Positions 57,419 through 64,000 of a stretch of 64,000 nt of DNA are shown here, piece by piece. The notes beneath the pieces are model-generated. The model worked only from the letters and a program-made list of their open reading frames with translations, ran no database searches and was not told the DNA's origin. The stretch is from Mytilisepta virgata (taxonomy: Eukaryota > Mollusca > Bivalvia > Mytilida > Mytilidae): contig CM051515.1 in the NCBI GenBank assembly GCA_028015205.1, forward strand, positions 12,728,001 through 12,792,000, read 5' to 3'. Position numbers and translations under genes: made by a program. The first letter of the stretch is position 1; each line of letters opens with the position of its first letter.

Positions 57419-59013
57419 CCGAGGCCTGCGAGCAAGATGCCTACAATTGCTTTTACCGTTTCCCTTACAGGATCGATTTCCTCCCCCTCAAAATGTGTCC
57501 TTCTTGCGGATTGTAGTTTTTAAAAATGACAAAAAGATCAATAATAAGATGAAAACCAGTTTGTCTTGGAAATTTTCAAAGTGAAAACAAAAATGTATTG
57601 TGTCATTACTAAATTAAACAAAATGGTGATATGACATATAATGAAAAATATTTGAGCATTTAAAAAAATAATAATAAAATCGTACAAACAATATAAAAAT
57701 AAGGATATTGTAAAATGGATAGAAATGTTTTTTTTATCTTTTTCTAAGAATTTAGAATTTTTATAATCTTCGAAAATAGATTTAAGCTTATGTAACTAAA
57801 AAAAAAATATAACAAAGGAGCTTTTTATTTTTTTTTGTACAAAGAAATACAACCTTCAAAGATATTTTTGCCCATTTTTCAGAAAAAAATTAGGTTTCAG
57901 TAATTGTTTTGGAATTTTTGGGTTGTCAAACCAAATAAATTTCCAGGCTTTGTCGAGGTCGACGATCAACTTACGGTCTTCAGTAGAGAAAATTTATAAG
58001 GAAGACGGTGTTATCCCCCTTCTTTCCGATTTTCCTGTTAAGCTACTTGCATACCTCTCTTATAGGTCGTGAATTTACACCAAAATTTTGTGATTAACGT
58101 AAAAATGTGTAAAGATTGCGTAAAAATTATGAGAGATTGAAAAAAACCGATTTAAGACAGTGCAAAGATTTCAGATTTTTATAAAACTTTGCCTGCACCT
58201 TATTAACAAAAAAAGTAAAAATAAACTTTTTTCAAAAAGCAGATGCAGTTTTGAATATTCTAGCTTCATTTAAAATTTGGTAAACAATTAGCGGATTTGT
58301 AGATATCTCCAACTTTAAAGCATACTTGTAATATCTGGGATAATAAATTCATAATTTTTTTTATATAAACAACTAGTGTAGTATCATACAAACTCTTTCC
58401 CGTTCCATTATAAAATGTTGTTGTCTGTCCATTCTCAGATTGTTGGTAAAACCGGAAACTTTATTTTGTATTCTGCAAATTTAGGTGTCTGCCAAAAATA
58501 TTAGGAAAACGATTATTTTGCTTGCTCATAATTTCTTATTTATAAAAAGGGGGGGGGGGGGTGAGGGTCGGATATAAAGTGAATTTTCTTGAAGAGAAGA
58601 AAAAGCAGTCGCACATACCATCTTAAAAGGGATATTATACATACTGTGAAAATAGCATACAGTTTTATTGCCGTGATCTCGACATCTCGACACGTCGGTG
58701 GATAAAATTGCTGCCATGCAATGCGATATGGAAAACGAAAGTAATTTCCTTACCATACGAACGTGAAAGAAAATATTACACGATAAGTTAAACAATAATA
58801 AAGATACAAATTGTATAACATAAATTACCCGTTAGCAGAAAAACCTTCAACAAATTTCTATAAATTTGTGTACTTCTGATCTGTTTGTTTGCTGAAAGCC
58901 TGGTATAAGGAAGTAAATTGATCACGTGATATTCGTAACTAAGGTCTATATGTTTATTTAAATAATAGAACTTAATTATCTTGTAACGTTGTGTTTATAA
59001 ATTGGAGAAGGCC
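57419..59013. other. Copy-2 non-coding sequence with homopolymers
   Basis: Equivalent of 14586-16182; the G run near 58550 is longer than in copy 1. No gene is recognised. Confidence 0.45.
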
Positions 59014-59750
59014 ATGGGCGTAACTAGGGTCTTTTTTCTATGAGGCAAAATCTTGCCCAAATGCTGTTTAATCCTCGATTGTAGCCATTTCCTGATATCT
59101 TTTTCTTAGTTTAGTAATACAACTTTTTTTATGATTTAATTTTCTTTTTCTCTACTAAATCGGGCAATAGGATGAATTTCGGAATCCATATACCCTAGAA
59201 ATACATAAAAGTTATTCACAATAAGTCTTAAAAGCAGTTTGCATTTGTTATTAAAAGAAAGGATACGGGGTATGCGTTAATGAGACAACATCAGAATAAA
59301 ACAGAACACGGCAAAAATGCCGTTATCTAGGAGTCGCCGACGTGTGGTCTTCAATCATCAGCAACAGACAATTCCACATAACAAGTACTAGGACGAAAAA
59401 CAGTCTCACTCGCAGAAATTACACAAACCATCCTTCGGCGTCAAGATTAGTAGTTAACAATAATGGATACCAATTTACACGTTCCAAAAATAATGTATAA
59501 ATTAGGAGGGCTCGGGATCGGAATCATGAAAATCTCAGACAATAAGCTAAAACGTTGTAGAGAAAATCCAAATTTCAAAATGACCGAAAAATATAGAGTC
59601 AAAAACCAAATACGACAAATCTGTGTATGACCTATGCATGGATAAATGTGAAAAATGAGAGTTTGAAACAGAAATGTTTTTGTACGAGGAATTAAGATTT
59701 GTCCATAGAAATTTGTTTAATTTTACGATGGCCGGAGGTATCATAACGCC

Positions 59751-60330
59751 TTAAAATATTTTCCCGGTTCAATCACACTCTCAGGTCAGGTTTCTGTGAG
59801 CATGAAGCATTGCTCATCCACACAAACTTTCGTTCCTCATTGTAGACCTTACCCAGGTCTTAAGTTTGCGCAAATCCGAAAATGATCGTTCGCAATATAC
59901 AGACCTGACTGGAAGAACAAGCAACAATTTAAAAATAGTATGAATATTCGGACGAAGGTCTTTGTCTGCAATCTGTAGAGCAGCATGTAGTCCATATATA
60001 TTTTTATACATAGGGTAATCAAACACTTTAAGCTTCCACCTTTTAATTTCCATAAAAAAACGTCCTTACTAGACATAGATGCTGCAAAAGCGACGGATAA
60101 TGATTCAGTTTTTTGGGGATAAGATAGTATCCAACCATTCGGTTTTTCAATTCTCTTGGAAATATTTTCTCCATTTCTGATATTACGTGATCTAAAAATG
60201 GGAAGAACAGGTTTATCCGCCAATGTTTAACCGGGTTGTTGCAGGGTCAGCGTTTTCCCGATGGACCTGGCGCCCAACACGTCGCAACACGTGGACATCA
60301 AATAAGCGATATATTTAGCGGATCATATTT
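59751..60330 (-). pseudogene. Copy-2 hAT transposase remnant
   Basis: Same remnant as 16920-17497, with the hATC motif reading 'LPVRSVYCERSFSDLRKLKT' (T to R) and the same stop after ESLCG. Sharing the same inactivating changes in both copies shows that the transposase was already dead before the 20 kb duplication. Confidence 0.7.
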
Positions 60331-60784
60331 ATATTTCTTTAAGCAAAATTTCTTTTTTAATTATTTTTTTGTTGTTGTTGTCAAATTCGGCATGAGGCAA
60401 GGATATGGGGTATGCGTTAATGAGACAAGATCAGAATAAAATAGAACACGGCAAAAATGCCGTAATCTAGGAGTCGACGACGGCTCTGAAGGCTGAAGCT
60501 ATTAAAGATGACAAAAAATTCTTATGCAATCTACTTAAGTTTTCTCATTTGGGGTCAGTAAAAATGTACCTTTATCATTTTTATTGCTGGCAAGAAAGGG
60601 GACCAGCTTTTTTTTCGGATCGACTTCAACTGGGGGTGTGGGTGCATGGGGTCGGGTTGGCACTCGAATATGGTTTGATAAATTGTTTAACTGAATCTCA
60701 TCCTTAAGAAATATTTGCCACAGGATGATAACCAAACAACAATCAATCAATAATTTACTTCATGGAATCCAACCCCTATGTAGG

Positions 60785-60995
60785 TATTCTATACTAATCC
60801 CTAACCTTACTCTAACCCTCCTCAGCTAACCATGTATAAACCCTAATCTAACTCTAACCCTTCCCTCAGCTAACGACGCATAAACCCTAATCTAACTCTA
60901 ACCTTTCCTTCAGTTAACCATGTATAAACCCTAATCTAACTCTAACCTTCCATCAGCTAACCATGCATAAATCTTAACAAAGCCCTAACCCAAAA
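60785..60995 (+). repeat. 44-bp minisatellite, about four units
   Basis: Counterpart of 17930-18215 with fewer units (cagctaaccatg and taatctaactctaaccctt words). Confidence 0.85.
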
Positions 60996-61143
60996 GAATT
61001 GGGCCCCCTTTATTATTGAATATGATGTAAATTGACGTCAGTGTAAAGTTCAGTTTGCTGTGGAAAGAAAAAGGTTTCATTATATTCCAGTTAGTTTTAT
61101 GTTATAGTTTTTTTCATATTTTATTTTAAAATACATGTACAGG

Positions 61144-62158
61144 AGTAGTATATATGCGGTTCTAAAGTCGTATTTGTGGTGGTGGTGTGGTGGTGCCGGA
61201 AATGACGTAACAGTAAGCGAGTCACCGGAACCGAAAGTCACGTGACCGGAACCGGAAGTACCCGGAAGTGATTTGCGCTCAACCGGAAGAAGTGTGTTTT
61301 CCCGCCTTTTTTACGGAAGTGACGCAAGTCACGTGTCAGGACCCGGATGTGTGGTCTGCGCATGCCGGAACCGAAAGTGCCCGGAAGTGGTTTGCGCGCA
61401 TGTGCAACCGGAAGTAGTGGATTTTCCATTATTTGTTGGCGGAAGTGACGTAAGTCACTAGCTGGGACCCGAAAGTGTCATGGTTAATCAGAATTCCGAT
61501 TGGATTATCTCCCTTTTCCCGCAATTCTTAGTCGTCTCTGGATCTTTCTTCGGTCTGTGTAGGTAGGGTCTTGCATCGAGCCTCTGATACTCTCACTGTT
61601 ATGTCGAAGTCCGAGAGTAATCGCCCACGGATGATGTTTCTGTGAGGACTAAAGGTAGGATTGGATTATATCGTCTAACCTTCAGCTGATGCTGTCACCA
61701 TTAGGTCAATGGAGGGGTGTCCTCAGCATCCGCATAGCAACGGCGGTCCATTTCATTGCTCTATGATGCACTTCGTTTCTCTTCTCTTGCTCCATGCCTA
61801 CACATGCGCAGACGACACATCCGGGTCCTGGCAGTTAACTAACTTCTGTAAACAAATGGCGGGAAAACCCACTACTTCCGGTTGCGCATGAACACAAATC
61901 ATTTCCGGTTCCGGTAACGCATGCGCGGTCGACATATCTGGGTCCTGGCACGTGACTTGCGTAACTTCCGTAAACAAATTGAGGGAAAACACACTTCTTC
62001 CGGTTGGGCATGTGCGCAAATCACTTCCGGGTACTTGCGGCTCCGGTCACGTGACCTCCGGTTCCGTTGACTCACTTCCTGTTACGTCATTTCCGGTTCC
62101 GGTGACGTCATATCTGGCACCACCACAAATACGACTTTAGAACTGCATATAGACTACT
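61144..62158 (+). mobile_element. Palindromic element dense in promoter motifs, copy 2
   Basis: Counterpart of 18367-19390 with the same ends and flanks (tacagg and tacatgg). It differs by small indels: an extra 'aacagtaagcgagtcacc' part near 61209 and loss of one 'cccgccattttcc' in the second unit near 61423. The ETS, CRE, E-box, NRF1-like and E2F-like words are kept in both arms. Confidence 0.8.
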
Positions 62159-63330
62159 TACATGGTATCCTGAGCTTAAATTGAGGACATTGTTATGTAC
62201 AATAATTCTGACAAAATCCGTAACCAATCATATTCAGGTTTTAAATTGACCAAGAAGGTATAACCATCTTGGGACAGATCAGTATGTGGATTGTTAAAAT
62301 GCTACTGGTCGTTAAACTTGGAAAATTATTTAAATTTGCAAAAACAGTGATTTTTCTAAACCCCCCTTCCCCTCCCTCCCCTAAAAAAAAAAACATACTG
62401 ATGTCCATTCTCCGAGTGAAAAACCAAGATTTAGCTAAAAAAATGTATTACTGTCTAATACTATTTAACAACATACTGAAGCTTGGTAAAAAATCAACAG
62501 AATGATGTAAACTGAAGGTATAATCAATCCTCAAAATCTGTGACTTGTGAGTAAAAAGTCAAGTGTTTCCCCAAAACCAAATCACTGATTCGCTGTAAGG
62601 TAAGTTTCATACAGTACAACAGCATATCCAAATGTCTTTCTAAAATTAGGCACTGATATATCTTTAAGATATTATTTTGTTGGGAATCTAAACAGAGATT
62701 AATTTTTATTTCGGAATTATCAGTCAAAATGAATAAGAGGACAAATATACCTAAGGAGCAAATACAAAAAGGTAATCCATTGGAAAGATAAACCCGAGAA
62801 GACAAAGGAACAAAAACTTAAAAACAATGAACAACACGAACCCCTACAAAAACCAGGAATGAACCCAGGTGCTCCGGAAGGGTAAGCGGTCCTGCTCCGT
62901 ATACGGTACTCGTCGTGAGGTTCAACAAAGGCAATCGGTTGAAGTCACAAATCGGTGGCTGATAAGTTAATTTGAAATATATCAAAAAAAGATCTTACAT
63001 TCGAATTGACCATGTTTTCGGTAAAAATCAGATTATTGTTTTGGCTTTAAATAAACAGGTTATTTTGGCATTTTTTAATTTGCTCTTCAATTTTTGGATT
63101 GTTGTTTTGGTTTTCAACATTTTAGGCCTTGAGCTCAACTGATGAGTCGTAAAGCAATGAAATGTGCACACCTTGTGCATCAAAATTGGTATCAAAGAAT
63201 TGTATTATTCATTTTCACCTTGACTGAAATTATAAAATAAAAACAATTTTTTATTTAAACATGAAAAGGTATAACAGCACCCATAAAGGCAAGAACTACC
63301 AGTGTAATGGGAAACATACAAGAAATTCTT
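62159..63330 (+). repeat. Copy-2 repeat-derived tail
   Basis: Equivalent of 19391-20391. It carries the inverse of repeat Z in longer form (62800-62960) and a decayed hammerhead at 63139. A part near 62380-62520 ('tgtccattctccgagtgaa' onward) is not in copy 1 but resembles the spacer at 23490-23530. Confidence 0.6.
63139..63172 (+). ncRNA. Decayed hammerhead ribozyme relic, copy 2
   Basis: The core CTGATGA (63139-63145) is intact and GAAA follows, but stem II (GTCG/CAAT) has a mismatch and the site region atgtgcacac lacks the NUH triplet. Counterpart of 20199-20244. Confidence 0.5.
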
Positions 63331-64000
63331 AAGAAGTATGGAATAGAAACAAATGTTGTCCTTGATATTGTTGTTAGTTGTACTTTTCCAATCAAATTCG
63401 ATGCAATATTATAATGCTACCGCCATGTAACAACAAGATGTCTATATCTTTTTAAAATTTATATATAATAGATAGTTTACTGTTTTACATATGTTGTGTT
63501 TTCTTTATTTTGCATCTTCTGCTATTTTTTTGGGGGGGATGGGGGGGGGCCTGGTGATGTTTTTTTTTTGTCTGGTTTTGTTTTACACTTTTTGATTTGT
63601 ATTCAAGGGAAACATAATTTCATGATTTGTAACCTGACACACATCAAATCACACACTAAGTTCTAACCAGTGTATTTTTGAAGATTAGTTTTTCAGAAAA
63701 TTTTAATTCAGTGTGCCCTTACATTTATAGAGAAAAAGAGGTACACATCCGAGTATAAGAGAAAATACTGCTTAAAAATATAAATATAAATTAAACAAAA
63801 TTAGACAACTTTTGATAGATTTTTTTTAAAATTGTTGAATGTAACAATGTATTTCAGAGCAGACTATCCAATAACTGTACAAACAATTCAGATGAAATAG
63901 GTTCTTAAAGGTAATTAAAAGTTTGATGTTTAGTGTTTTTGTAGGTTATTTTAGTTTCAATTATAAAAAGTAAATATTGTCAATTCTTTTGCAGTACAAA
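63331..64000. other. AT-rich sequence beyond the duplication
   Basis: Unrelated to the sequence after copy 1. It has G runs at 63530-63549, T runs, and no recognised gene. Confidence 0.4.

Larger units (their letters stand above)
40451..63330 (+). repeat. Large segmental duplication, copy 2
   Basis: Direct repeat of 22-20391. Private parts are the SINE at 42562-42818, the block 43690-47915 (apparently deleted in copy 1), the motif array 49441-53498, the transposon 54669-56302 and a short part near 62380-62520. Sites of the copy-1 insertions (1222-5238 and 9989-13195) are unoccupied here at about 41712 and 54370. Confidence 0.9.

Overview
The window looks like a eukaryotic, AT-rich, repeat-saturated piece of a bivalve mollusc genome, most likely a mytilid mussel. 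This is an inference from the repeat families (a GIY-YIG Penelope element, tRNA-derived SINEs with a conserved 3' domain, hammerhead-bearing repeats, GAC-rich non-autonomous elements) and from one TRIM-like gene of a type that is expanded in bivalves. There are no operons, rRNA genes or CRISPR. Only one intact protein-coding gene is convincing: a B-box/coiled-coil/beta-propeller protein at 35834-37516 on the minus strand.

Layout. (1) 22-20391 and 40451-63330 are two direct copies of the same ~20 kb segment, very similar by eye, separated by ~20 kb. They differ mainly by large insertions or deletions. Copy 1 alone has a dead 5'-truncated Penelope-like element (1222-5238) and a G-rich 3.2 kb DNA element (9989-13195), both of which carry another element (here called Y). 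Copy 2 alone has a SINE (42562), a block 43690-47915, a 4.06 kb nuclear-receptor/CRE motif array (49441-53498) and a 1.6 kb DNA transposon (54669-56302). (2) 20349-26898 is a tandem duplication of a ~3 kb unit, each copy with a 168 bp perfect-type hairpin; the second copy carries a ~375 bp insertion with a hammerhead ribozyme core. (3) 26900-33600 is AT-rich sequence with small repeats, a pogo-like MITE containing a complete hammerhead fold (30269-30751), and a third, diverged paralogue of the 17.8-20.2 kb segment (30960-32095). (4) 33600-37670 is the most unique-looking part and contains the TRIM-like gene. (5) 37675-40337 is a nested pair of repeats (element X inside element Y).

The most unusual features are: a ~1 kb inverted-repeat mobile element, present in both large copies and absent from the third paralogue, whose arms are packed with ETS, CRE, E-box, NRF1-like and E2F-like motifs (18367-19390 and 61144-62158); several independent hammerhead ribozymes in different repeat contexts (1239-1283, 25254-25300, 30642-30685, plus decayed relics); and a poly(A)-ended, dimeric element made of ~288 bp units, each with TGACCT nuclear-receptor half-sites and a CRE palindrome.

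All similarity statements are by eye from the sequence. Family names come from knowledge of the families, not from a database search. Whether the two 20 kb copies are true paralogues or two haplotypes placed side by side by the assembler cannot be decided here.
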